From the NCBI GenBank assembly GCA_018239715.1, contig JAFEGW010000001.1, forward strand, positions 1 through 64,000: DNA of 64,000 bases, written 5' to 3'. Numbering within the stretch: the stretch's first letter is position 1; every line of letters starts with the position of its first letter. This document shows, one piece after another, positions 42,093 through 51,900 of this stretch. The notes under the pieces were generated by a model. The model saw only the letters and a list, made by a program, of their open reading frames with translations, did no database searches and had not been told where the DNA came from. The DNA comes from Verrucomicrobiota bacterium. GTDB lineage: Bacteria > Chlamydiota > Chlamydiia > Chlamydiales > Rhabdochlamydiaceae. A program made the position numbers and the translations under genes.

Positions 42093-43853
42093 TTAATTAA
42101 CGCTTCCTTTATAGACAACACGCTTTTCTGGGTCTAGAGTGACGACTTGTCCATCCCGGAGAACCGAGAGAGCTCCATCAGCCCGGACCACAATCGGAAT
42201 ATCCAGAGTCTTGGCGATTTTCAGCGCTTCTTTTTCCGAGGTTTTATCTTCGGGGTGATTTTGCAAGACGATTCCAATGGCATGGTTCAGGAGAGGCAGA
42301 TACGAGCTGTCGCAATGCGATAAGACGATGATCTTGCCTTGCACCTCTTCGACACTATGCTGCTGAGGCGTATGCAAGATGAGCACTTTTCCGTGGATCT
42401 GTTTACCCTGCCCTTTTTGGGCGCGGACGACAACATCTCCGATGCTCTCGACGATCATCGTATTGGTAGCTCCTTTGACCCAAAACGGAGATCCCGTCGT
42501 GATCACAACAAGGTCTCCTGATTGGACGAGTTTTTCCCGGAGGGCAAAGTCGGAAAGGACCTTGATCGAATCTTGGACATTGGGGGTTTCATGGGTTTTA
42601 ACGGGAATGACTCCCCAGCAGAGGCCCATTTGATGGTAGGCTTTTTCATTAGGCGTCAGCGCTAAGATCGGCATGGCGGGCCGAAACCGGGAAATCAGCC
42701 TTGCGGTATATCCGCTATTCGTGAATACAAAAATGGCCTTTGCGTCGGCGCTGTAGGCGGTTTGCACCGCAGCGCCTGACACCGATGTCGACACATCGGC
42801 AAATCCCAAAGCAGCAGTATGTCCGTAAAACTCTTTATAGGAAAAATCTTGCTCGGCCTGGCGGATGATGCTTTTCATCATTTTAACGGTTTCAATCGGA
42901 TAGCTGCCAACGGCCGTTTCTCCCGAGAGCATCACACAAGAAGAGCTGTCATAAATCGCATTGGCCACATCCGACACTTCTGCACGGGTGGGACGGGGAT
43001 TTTTGATCATCGATTCGAGCATCTGGGTTGCCGTCACGACGGGCTTGGAGACCTGGATGCATTTGCGGATCATCATTTTTTGGAGGCGAGGAACTTCTTC
43101 AATCGGAAGCTCCACTCCCAGATCGCCGCGAGCAACCATAATCCCGTCGGCTACTTGTAAAATCGAATCAAAATTTTGCACGCCAAGGCTATTTTCAATC
43201 TTGGCGATCACTAAAATATCGGACTTGCCTTGAGATGCTAAGAGTTTTTGGATTTCAAAGACGTGATCGGCCGAGCGGATAAAAGAGGCAGCGATCAAAT
43301 CGGCATCATTTTTACAGGCGAAAGTGATATCGGCCACGTCTTGCTCGGTCATCGCCGGCAAATTCACCTGAGCATTGGGAATGCTCACACTTTTATGGCT
43401 TTTGAGAATGCCTTCATTTTGGATTTCTAGCAGAACACCTTTAGTAGAGACTTCGGCGACATGAGCAATGACATAACCATCGTCAAAAAGAAGGCGCATG
43501 CCAGTCTCTACAGAGTCGAGGACTTCGGGCGGTGTGAGTGATATCTGCTTGTCATCCCCTTCCACAGGCTTTTTCACGAGGAGGATTTTTTGATGGGCAT
43601 GGACAGGGACACCTTCGTTTTTCATGGCGCCTAGGCGGATTTCAGGGCCTTTCGTATCGACCATGATCGCTAAGGGAACTTTCTTTGCCTCTCGCGCTTT
43701 TTTGAGATTTTGGATGACTTTGCCATGCTCTTCATGGGTTCCATGGCTGAAGTTGATCCGGGCGACATTCATTCCGGCATCGATGAGCTCTAAGATCTTT
43801 TCATACGAAGAGACCGCCGGCCCTATGGTACATATGATTTTTGTCCGTGTCAT
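42093..43853 (-). CDS. pyk: pyruvate kinase with C-terminal extra domain
   Basis: The 586-residue enzyme has the canonical barrel (TKIICTIGPAVSSYEKI, NFSHGTHEEH, VDTKGPEIRLG, IMVARGDLGVELP, ATQMLESMIKNPRPTRAEVSDVANAI in blocks, SGETAVG). It converts PEP and ADP to pyruvate and ATP. Beyond about residue 480 it carries the PEP-utiliser-type mobile domain seen in Bacillus-like pyruvate kinases (GKVLILHTP, HCDSSYLPL, IPIVVRADGALSVLRDGQ). The C. trachomatis genome has pyk next to uvrA; here they are about 5 kb apart with inserted accessory genes. The 3' end was copied in the tandem duplication. Confidence 0.97.
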   Translation of the reverse strand: MTRTKIICTIGPAVSSYEKILELIDAGMNVARINFSHGTHEEHGKVIQNLKKAREAKKVPLAIMVDTKGPEIRLGAMKNEGVPVHAHQKILLVKKPVEGDDKQISLTPPEVLDSVETGMRLLFDDGYVIAHVAEVSTKGVLLEIQNEGILKSHKSVSIPNAQVNLPAMTEQDVADITFACKNDADLIAASFIRSADHVFEIQKLLASQGKSDILVIAKIENSLGVQNFDSILQVADGIMVARGDLGVELPIEEVPRLQKMMIRKCIQVSKPVVTATQMLESMIKNPRPTRAEVSDVANAIYDSSSCVMLSGETAVGSYPIETVKMMKSIIRQAEQDFSYKEFYGHTAALGFADVSTSVSGAAVQTAYSADAKAIFVFTNSGYTARLISRFRPAMPILALTPNEKAYHQMGLCWGVIPVKTHETPNVQDSIKVLSDFALREKLVQSGDLVVITTGSPFWVKGATNTMIVESIGDVVVRAQKGQGKQIHGKVLILHTPQQHSVEEVQGKIIVLSHCDSSYLPLLNHAIGIVLQNHPEDKTSEKEALKIAKTLDIPIVVRADGALSVLRDGQVVTLDPEKRVVYKGSVN

Positions 43854-43907
43854 AAGCGGATCATAATGCCTTTGGCTTCAGAATTCAAGCTCCCAAAGAT
43901 CGTTGCA

Positions 43908-44552
43908 TCAATTTTTTCCCAGCAAAGGAACAAACATGACTCCCCCGAGTTTTGCATAAGCATATTCGGTTTCATTCTGCTTAGTGATACAAACGAGCTC
44001 TTGAGCAAAGGGTGCCAAAGCCAGCGGCATCACGAGTTTACCTCCGATGCTTAGCTGCTCTAAAAGAGTAGAGGGAATTTTTGTTGCAGCTGCTGTGATG
44101 GAGATACCTTGATAAGGCGCATGTTCTTTCCAGCCCAAGGCTCCATCCCCTTGCTTAATGTGGACATTCGTATATCCAAGTTCTTGCAGACGGCTTTGAG
44201 CAAGCTCTGCAAGCTTAGGAAAATATTCTATCGAATAAACTTCGGCAGCGATCTGACCTAAGACCGCAGCAGCATATCCGGACCCTGCTCCCACCTCAAG
44301 AACCCGAGAGCCGGGCTTCAATTCCAACGCCTGGGTCATCAGCGCGACCATGTAAGGCTGTGAAATAGTTTGCCCTTCTTCTATGGGCAAAGGAGAGTCG
44401 TTATAGGCCTCTGGCACAAGATCTTCGAGAACAAATTTTTCCCTTGGGATTTTTCTCATAGCAGCAAGCACAGCAGGATCCATCACCCCTCTAGATTTAA
44501 TCTGCTTTTCGACCATGGTCTCGCGCAAGGATGCAAAATCGAGAGTTTTCAT
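43908..44552 (-). CDS. pcm: protein-L-isoaspartate O-methyltransferase
   Basis: From the ATG at 44552, preceded by GGAGGAAAT, the protein has 214 residues. It has the N-terminal MVEKQIKSRGVMDPAVLAAM, IPREKFV, PIEEGQTISQPYMVALM, and the SAM motif VLEVGAGSGYAAAVL. It methylates abnormal isoaspartyl residues for protein repair, using S-adenosylmethionine. An upstream ATG at 44594 would add 14 residues without a ribosome site. Confidence 0.95.
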   Translation of the reverse strand: MKTLDFASLRETMVEKQIKSRGVMDPAVLAAMRKIPREKFVLEDLVPEAYNDSPLPIEEGQTISQPYMVALMTQALELKPGSRVLEVGAGSGYAAAVLGQIAAEVYSIEYFPKLAELAQSRLQELGYTNVHIKQGDGALGWKEHAPYQGISITAAATKIPSTLLEQLSIGGKLVMPLALAPFAQELVCITKQNETEYAYAKLGGVMFVPLLGKN

Positions 44553-44769
44553 ATTTCCTCCGCAGGAAAGTGAAAAAATTAGAAGGTATGACAACTTTTT
44601 CTTTCACCCTTAATCTTAAGTATGAAATTAAGAATTTATTAAGAAAAGAAAAAAATAACGTAGAGATGAATAGAAGGTAAAATAGGAGGGGCCTTTCCTT
44701 TCAAACAGCTTATTCAATTTTTTAGCCCATTGCCTTCCTATTCCACGCTATTTTAAATAATAAAAGTGG

Positions 44770-44775
44770 TATAAT
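44770..44775 (+). promoter_or_regulatory. -10 element giving a likely leaderless transcript
   Basis: TATAAT ends 7 bases before the GTG start at 44783 (TATAATTTTTGCT then GTG). The spacer is nearly identical to that at 16814-16827. No ribosome site is present and the -35 is weak. Confidence 0.55.
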
Positions 44776-44782
44776 TTTTGCT

Positions 44783-46798
44783 GTGAATATTCAAAATATA
44801 GATTTAGTCAGAGTTTTTACTGCCAGACCAAAAGTTTATTTTAAGCAGGAGTTTTGGCATGGAAGAACGGTTAAAGTTTTAGGTATTGCAGCTGGTTTGC
44901 TATTTTTATATTTGTTATGTAACCGTCTGAAAAGTGTTCAAGGACTCAGCTCAACTCCTGAGCACACTCATCACAATAGAAGAAGTCAAACACCTCCTAC
45001 TCCACCCTCTGCTCCACCCCCAGCTGTGCCTAAAGGCTCCCCAAGGGCTGAAGCATCATCTTTCTCACTTCAGGTTATTCTCGCTCCAGGCTCAGTTATA
45101 CCTAAGGATCCCCCACATACAGACGCTTTATCTCCCCCTCCTCTAGCTCCTCCTCCGGCTGTGCTGAAAGACCCAACCCTAGCCGCATCCCCCCCTCCTT
45201 CTGAAACCCTTTCCCTAAATCCTGTTAAAGCTGTAGAACCCTTGAAAACAACGATCGACAGCAGAGGAGAAGCGGATGATGAAAAAAGTGTTAGGGGAGC
45301 ACCTCCCGCGACTCCAACAGAACTCGAAGAGATCATCCATAGATGTCCGAAGTGGAATGAGAAAAGACAAAACCCTTTGGAGACTACACGTTTCATTGCA
45401 GGACTGCATAGATCGGTTGCCGAAATCTGTAGTTGGGTTGAAAAGTCGGTGGCGAGTTTAAGGGAAGATAACCCTTTAACAGATTCTCTTGAAAGTTGGG
45501 AGCAGCGGCTGGTAGAACTCCGCGAGCTTAACAAGAATCTTTTGCAAAAAAATGTCGATGAAAAAAAATGGGCAGCGAGCTTTCAGGAGCTTTTAGCTCA
45601 TCTTCAAATACTGGAACAAACAAAACTAGAAACTTGGAAGAAACGGGAAGATAAACTTAAGAGCACTCCCCTGCCTGCCCTGAACACCTCCTTACCACCC
45701 GCAGCGTCCGAAGAGCCCCAGAGTGTCGAGGCTGCATTCCCACCTAATCCCGTTCCACGCTCAGCTGAACCTTCAGAGCAGCCCCAGTCAGCTCCGTCCC
45801 CTTTGGGCACTGAAATTTCCGATAAAGACGTTTGGATGAAGGATCTGTTCAAGGAATTTCAAATGAAGCTCGAAGGACTTCTCGCTAAATGCCCTCGGTG
45901 GAACGAAAATACGCAAAGCGATACCACGAAAGCACATTTCAGGCGCCAGTTCCGCCCTTTTATGCGAGAAGCCATGCAAACCGTTGAAAAGTTCGTCAAC
46001 GAATTGAGGCAAGATAAGCGGTTAAAAGGATATTCTCTGGGCGCTTGGGAACAAATGCTCAAAGACATTCAAAAACTTAACGATGATTTGGGAACAAGGG
46101 CTACAGAAAACACGCTATATATAGCTTTCATGACCCTGGTACCTAAGCTCAGAGAACTTGAACAAACAAGGCAAGAGGCTTTAAAGGCAGCCTTAGATCA
46201 GGAGTTAAAACAAATCCCCGCTCATCAATTTACCGACCTCGCTGAATATTTACCGCATCTCAAACTCAACATCGTCGATGCGGTGGGTGTAGGAAAGCAG
46301 GAAAATTGGCTTTTCGCTTATGGCATCTCTACGATGAAAGATATCGATATTCTTAAACTGCGAGATTTTGAACCCTCCATTCATATTCTCAGGCAGCTCT
46401 GCTGCTGTTTGGAATTTGCAGTCGGAGAAGAGAAAATAAATCCTGAACTTTCTCTTCGATTCAAAGCGGAAGTAGTGAACTTTATCAACAAAGTTAAAGA
46501 ACCCTGCTCGACGGGTTATGCAGAGGAAGAAAATATTTCCAGAGATATACTCAAAATTCTCCAAGAAATGCTCTCAGCTCCTTATACAAAAAATTCCATT
46601 GGAAAACTCTTCAGCGATTTGGATATCATCGCGATCAAAGATGCAGAAAGACAAGTTTTCTTGTTAAACGCTTATATCAATCAATATGGCTGCCGTTCAT
46701 TCTGGGCAAAAAGTTTTCAAAATGAGATCTATACTCTATCTCAGTTTTACTCACATAAAAATGTACGAGAGCCTTATCGCATAGGGTTCAACGCTTAA
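44783..46798 (+). CDS. proline-rich membrane protein with duplicated domain
   Basis: The 671-residue protein starts with GTG. One hydrophobic helix lies near residues 32-48 (VLGIAAGLLFLYLL), followed by a proline/serine-rich stretch to about 180. A helical module then occurs twice: ELEEIIHRCPKWNEK from about 180 and KLEGLLAKCPRWNEN from about 361, separated by a second proline-rich linker. The C-terminal 190 residues form another helical region with several cysteines. No known family is recognised. The topology, a single anchor with extended linkers, suggests a surface or secreted structural/effector role; this is inference. Confidence 0.65.
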   Translation: MNIQNIDLVRVFTARPKVYFKQEFWHGRTVKVLGIAAGLLFLYLLCNRLKSVQGLSSTPEHTHHNRRSQTPPTPPSAPPPAVPKGSPRAEASSFSLQVILAPGSVIPKDPPHTDALSPPPLAPPPAVLKDPTLAASPPPSETLSLNPVKAVEPLKTTIDSRGEADDEKSVRGAPPATPTELEEIIHRCPKWNEKRQNPLETTRFIAGLHRSVAEICSWVEKSVASLREDNPLTDSLESWEQRLVELRELNKNLLQKNVDEKKWAASFQELLAHLQILEQTKLETWKKREDKLKSTPLPALNTSLPPAASEEPQSVEAAFPPNPVPRSAEPSEQPQSAPSPLGTEISDKDVWMKDLFKEFQMKLEGLLAKCPRWNENTQSDTTKAHFRRQFRPFMREAMQTVEKFVNELRQDKRLKGYSLGAWEQMLKDIQKLNDDLGTRATENTLYIAFMTLVPKLRELEQTRQEALKAALDQELKQIPAHQFTDLAEYLPHLKLNIVDAVGVGKQENWLFAYGISTMKDIDILKLRDFEPSIHILRQLCCCLEFAVGEEKINPELSLRFKAEVVNFINKVKEPCSTGYAEEENISRDILKILQEMLSAPYTKNSIGKLFSDLDIIAIKDAERQVFLLNAYINQYGCRSFWAKSFQNEIYTLSQFYSHKNVREPYRIGFNA

Positions 46799-46818
46799 AA
46801 GCTGGGAGGCCTAAGCTT

Positions 46819-47493
46819 TTGAAGAATCTATTTTCTTTTTTTTGCCTTGTCTTTCTCATCCTGTCCAGATATGTCAACGCTCAGGTGGCGGATCTCCAAG
46901 AACAAATCAATACTTGGGAAATAACCTATTTAGAAACGACGAATCTCGATCCTGTAGGTAAGGTCTGTCAAAAACTGCAGCTGATGGCTAAGATCGATCA
47001 AACCCTGCGGGAGTACTTGGTCCAAGGGGTCCTCGATTCCAAAGCCCGTGATCCAGAAAAGCTCACTTTCCTATGCTCCATGATCAATTTCAAAAGAACC
47101 AGCCTTTCCGAAGACGAGGACGGGCTGATCGAACAATACGATCGAAAGCACTACGAAGCATTGAAAAAGATACTAGATGAGATCCAAGAAGGCTGGCCCG
47201 TGATCAGCAAATACGGCAAAGAGGCCGATTTCCATGCCTGGCTCATTTGCCAACACGCCAGTTTTGATCGGGAGTGGCAGCAAAAAGTGTTGATTCCGCG
47301 CTTGGAAGGATTATTAGAGAAAAAAGAGATCAATCCTGCAGGGCTTGCCTGGTTAAAAGATCCTTCTCTAGATAATTTGGAAGCCATTGAAAAAGTGCTT
47401 ATAGAGCAAGGAGAACCTTGGATAGGCATGATTGCAAAGATCAAGCAAATGCGACAGTTCTTCCAAGTCGCTCTGCCTCTTCTTGAAAAATAG
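46819..47493 (+). CDS. hypothetical exported protein, 224 aa
   Basis: The start is TTG, with GGGAGG 9 bases upstream. The N terminus is a typical signal peptide (hydrophobic FSFFCLVFLILS, then NAQ). The mature part is acidic, helical and rich in charged residues, with four cysteines. No recognised domain. It follows the proline-rich membrane gene by 20 bases and may be cotranscribed with it. It is convergent with the next gene. Confidence 0.65.
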   Translation: MKNLFSFFCLVFLILSRYVNAQVADLQEQINTWEITYLETTNLDPVGKVCQKLQLMAKIDQTLREYLVQGVLDSKARDPEKLTFLCSMINFKRTSLSEDEDGLIEQYDRKHYEALKKILDEIQEGWPVISKYGKEADFHAWLICQHASFDREWQQKVLIPRLEGLLEKKEINPAGLAWLKDPSLDNLEAIEKVLIEQGEPWIGMIAKIKQMRQFFQVALPLLEK

Positions 47494-47500
47494 AAGAAAA

Positions 47501-48796
47501 CTATTCTACTTTAAACTTAAATTGATCCCAGACGGTCATTTTGTTGCTGAGATCTTTTGTCATGACAACAAGATGGGAAGAAACATGGGCTGAGTCGATA
47601 GGATGACCTTTTTTATTGAGTTTGGATAATACCGAACAAAGGTTCTTCATGAATGATTGATCTTCCAAAATCACGGTTAAAGTTTCCGAGTCTAAAGGAT
47701 AGGAATGAACCATTTCAGCGAAGCTGCGAGCACGCGTCTCCCGGAGCCGTCTGATAGCTTTCTTGTCTAAACCAAGAGGCGATGTTTGTTCATTGAGCTG
47801 GACTTCTGTCTTCAAACTTCCCTGTAACTGGTCGGCTAGTTGCTGTCCCAGCTGCTGAGTCTCGGGATTCTCTGATACAATGAAAACAACTTTGCTTTTT
47901 CCATAATCTCGACGGTGCTCTTCGAGTTCTTGAGCAACTTGAGGAATATTTTCAGAAGTAAGTTTTTGCAGTAATATCAACGCTTTTTGACTGCGCCGCT
48001 GCTGTTCCATCTGTTGGAAAAATTGATAGCATTGATTGCCTTGGAAAATACGCGCAGCACCGAGAAGGCCATGCAAGACCAGCTTGGACATTCTCCAACC
48101 AAAACGCTTATTGGAATCACACATTTTTCTCCCAGTTCGAGCAGCGATATAAAAATTGAAGAGGGATTGGCAAAGAAGTGAAGCAATGAGCCATTTGCAT
48201 TCCATGCTTCTCGAGCGCTCAGAATAAACGAGAGAGATCAAATAAAAGGCATTGGTAGCCACTTGCAAGGTTTTTTTAACGCTGGGCTTCTCCTTCAGTT
48301 CCAAGCTGTTCGTGACTAGATCGAATATCCCATGAATGCCCGCGCTGACTTTAGAGAATCTAGATATCAGGACCAGCTCTACGATCGATCTCACGCAAGA
48401 TACAATTTTTAAAAATCCCACTTTATCCAGTTTTGCCAATCTTTCATCTGTGGGTTCTTGCAAAAGACAGATTAGAGGTGAGTCTGCAGCAGCACTCATA
48501 CTCTTGGTTTGCTTGATTGATTCCGATAAAATGCTTAAAAAATCCTTTCCTTGATAAAGAAAATTTACCGTTTCTAAAGTCTGTGTTAAGGACTTGATAG
48601 CGGACGTTGAAAAGAGAGATGCAAAGGATAAAACTAATCCTACAAGATGCTTAATTTTCTGCTCTTTTCCCTTCAGCTGATAGTCATCAACGGCTATGTC
48701 GCTCGGCAGTTTGATGTTGCCGGGGACCCGGAATGCCCACGGGGAAAAAGAAGCCCCCTCAAAGTAACTTTTTGTAAATTTATGAATAGTTGCCAT
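47501..48796 (-). CDS. hypothetical membrane-associated protein, 431 aa
   Basis: The 431-residue protein has a weakly hydrophobic central portion (residues about 45-65 and 170-250) and a helical, charged C-terminal part. I recognise no family. Upstream, a TATAAT on the minus strand (48808-48813) ends 11 bases before the ATG, leaving a leader of only about 4-5 bases and no ribosome site. It is lineage-specific in appearance. Confidence 0.6.
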   Translation of the reverse strand: MATIHKFTKSYFEGASFSPWAFRVPGNIKLPSDIAVDDYQLKGKEQKIKHLVGLVLSFASLFSTSAIKSLTQTLETVNFLYQGKDFLSILSESIKQTKSMSAAADSPLICLLQEPTDERLAKLDKVGFLKIVSCVRSIVELVLISRFSKVSAGIHGIFDLVTNSLELKEKPSVKKTLQVATNAFYLISLVYSERSRSMECKWLIASLLCQSLFNFYIAARTGRKMCDSNKRFGWRMSKLVLHGLLGAARIFQGNQCYQFFQQMEQQRRSQKALILLQKLTSENIPQVAQELEEHRRDYGKSKVVFIVSENPETQQLGQQLADQLQGSLKTEVQLNEQTSPLGLDKKAIRRLRETRARSFAEMVHSYPLDSETLTVILEDQSFMKNLCSVLSKLNKKGHPIDSAHVSSHLVVMTKDLSNKMTVWDQFKFKVE

Positions 48797-48807
48797 TTTT
48801 TAGGGAC

Positions 48808-48813
48808 ATTATA
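48808..48813 (-). promoter_or_regulatory. -10 element with very short leader
   Basis: TATAAT on the minus strand ends 11 bases before the ATG at 48796. A normal start site would leave about 4-5 leader bases, too few for a ribosome site; none is seen. Confidence 0.45.
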
Positions 48814-48942
48814 ACATTCTTAACCCTCCTCTGTCGCTATAAAGAAACTTGGAAAATAAAATTTTAATTTACTTCAATGCCCTACCTAAACTCTTGCAAA
48901 TAAGTTCAAACTTTATGGGGACTCCCCTATAATCAACTTCTT

Positions 48943-51900
48943 ATGAAAATCGTTTTGAAAAAGGTCCGGGTCCACAATCTCAAAAACGTCGATTTGGAGC
49001 TCGAGCCGAATCAATTTATTGTTTTCACGGGCGTCTCGGGGTCGGGCAAGTCGTCGCTGGCCTTTGATACGATCTATACCGAGGGTCAGCGTCGTTATGT
49101 CGAATCGCTGTCGGCTTATGCCAGACGGCACTTAGGAGATTTTCCCAAACCCGATGCGGAATTGATCTCAGGTATCTCCCCGACCATTGCCATTGAGCAA
49201 AAGGCCACGGGCCGCAATCCTCGCTCGACCGTGGGAACCATGACGGCGATTTATGATTTCCTGCGGGTCCTTTTTGCACGCACGGCGGTGCCTCATTGTC
49301 CTGTGAGCGGCGAAATCGTTGCACCGCAGAGCACCCTTCAAATCATGGAAGCGATCCAAGCTCTTCCCAAAGGGTCTCGCCTTCTCATCTTGAGTCCCTA
49401 TGCCAAAGCCAAAAAGGGAGAATTCAAAGACGATTTCGCGGAACTTTTGCGCCGAGGTTTTACGCGAATCCGCTTAGATGGCACAGTCGTAGAGCTGACC
49501 GAAGAGATTCGCGTCGATAAACAAAAGCCTCATGATATCGACATTGTAATCGACAGGATTGCCTTGCCCGACAACGACCGCGTCAAAGAAGCGGTCACGC
49601 AAGCGCTAGATTTTGGGAAAGGACTCATGAGCATCTACAACACCGAAACGAAAGAGGAAACTCTTTTTTCTCAGCATGCTTATGCCTTCAAATCGGGACT
49701 CTCTTATCCTCCGCTCGAGCCGCACGATTTTTCTTTCAACCATCCTCTCGGCATGTGCCCGACGTGTCAAGGACTCGGTGTCACCCGCACTTTTAATCTC
49801 GATGTCGTCTTAAATCCCGACCTTAGCCTCGCCGAAGACTGCTGCTCGATTGCCCCTTCCTACACAACCGTACGGTATGGAAATATCTATGACAATTTGG
49901 CGCGGATTTTCAAATTCGATATTAAAACCCCCTGGAAAAAGATCCCTGAAAAAGGAAAGCAGGCTTTTCTCTATGGACTTCCGGATAAATGGACCCGCAT
50001 GAACTTTGTCCATCCGCACAAGCGGTCCCGCTGGATGGAATATGTGCAGTGGCGCGGAGTGATCCAAGAGGCAATGGACCGGTACCAAGCGGCAACGAGT
50101 GAAGTCTACCGTGAAAAAATGCACGAGCTGATGGAAGAATCGGTTTGTCCGACATGCCAGGGAAGCCGCTTAAAACCGTATCCTTCCGCTGCCAAGCTGA
50201 TGGGGAAAACTATCGCTCAAATCACTGCCTTCTCGATTGAAGAAGCTGCCCAATTTTTTAAACAAGTCCCCCGCACGAAAATCTCCGAAGAGCTCTTAAA
50301 AGAAATCTCCGAACGGCTCCGTTTTCTCCTGGGTGTAGGTCTCAGCTACATCACCTTGGAGAGAACTGCTCCCACCCTATCAGGAGGAGAAGCACAGCGT
50401 GTTCGCTTAGCCTCTCAAATCGGCTCGGGGCTTGTCAGCACGACTTACGTCCTCGATGAGCCATCGATCGGCTTGCACCCCATCGATAATACAAAGCTGC
50501 TCCATACGTTAAAAACACTCCGGGACAAAGGCAATACGGTGATCGTGGTTGAACACGATGCTGAAACGATCTTTGGCGCGGATGCTGTGGTTGATATTGG
50601 TCCTCTTGCTGGCGTTAAAGGTGGAGAAGTTCTCTATGCAGGTCCCGTCAAAGGACTTCTGAAATGTGAAAAATCGATCACCGGGGCTTATCTCACCGGC
50701 AAGATGAAGATCCCCATCCCCGAGAAGAGACGCAAGCCTTCGAAAGACCGGATCACGGTCAAAAAGGCTTCGCATCATAACTTGCAAAAAATCGATGTGG
50801 AATTTCCACTGGGGGTTTTCATTGCTGTCACGGGGGTGTCAGGATCGGGTAAATCCTCTCTGATCTCCGATCTTCTTTATCCTGCTCTCTCTAATCATCT
50901 GCACAAGAGCCGCCTGCCTGTCGGCAAACATCAAAAGATCGAAGGATTAGATCTGATCGATAAGGTCATTGCCATCGATCAGACGCCGATTGGAAGAACT
51001 CCCCGCTCAAATCCTGCTACCTACATTAAATTGTTTGATGATATCCGGGATCTCTTCAGCCAGCTTCCGGAGAGTATTGCCTCGGGATTTAAGCCGGGCC
51101 GTTTTAGCTTCAATGTCAAAGAGGGATCCTGCCCTCATTGCAGCGGCATGGGGATGGTCAAAATCGACATGGACTTTTTGGAAGATGAATGGGTGACCTG
51201 CACCCATTGCGAAGGAAAACGGTTCGATGAAAAGACTCTCTCCATCCTCTACAAAGGGAAAAACATTCACGATGTTCTGGAAATGAGCGTTGCCGAAGCG
51301 GCAGACTTTTTCTCCGCGCTTCCCCACATCAAAGTCAAACTCGAAACCCTTCTCCGCGTCGGTCTTGATTATATCCGCTTAGGGCAGCCTTCGCCGACTT
51401 TATCCGGTGGAGAAGCCCAAAGGATCAAGCTCGCCAAAGAACTTTCCCGGCCTTCGACAGGGAAAACATTTTATATTCTCGATGAACCCACCACAGGACT
51501 TCATTTTCATGATATCGGCAAGTTGATTGAGATTTTGCAATCTCTAGTCGACCGTGGCAACACCGTCCTCGTGATTGAACATAACATGGACCTAGTCAAA
51601 ACGACCGATTGGATCATCGAGCTCGGCCCTGAAGGAGGGCCTGGCGGAGGAAAGTTGATGGCAGAAGGGCCTCCGGAAAAAATCACTCAAGGAAAAACAG
51701 CCACATCCCAGGCCCTTAGGGAACATTTTGAAGCACCCGCCGTTGAAATCACTCCTGTTAAACCTCTTGAATCGATCATCGTCGAAGGGGCCACTCAAAA
51801 TAACCTCAAAGATATCACGGTCCAAATTCCTCGAGGGAAAATCACGCTTTGCACCGGACCCTCCGGCTCCGGTAAAAGCTCTTTTGCCTTTGAGACTGTT

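Larger units (their letters stand above)
40641..42214. repeat. tandem duplication, copy 2 (hydrolase-tail relic, TPR gene, pyk tail)
   Basis: Second unit of the duplication described at 39098-40638. Here the pyk end is part of the intact gene and the hydrolase end is the relic. Protein-level similarity of the TPR genes exceeds noncoding similarity, consistent with continued selection on both. Confidence 0.85.
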
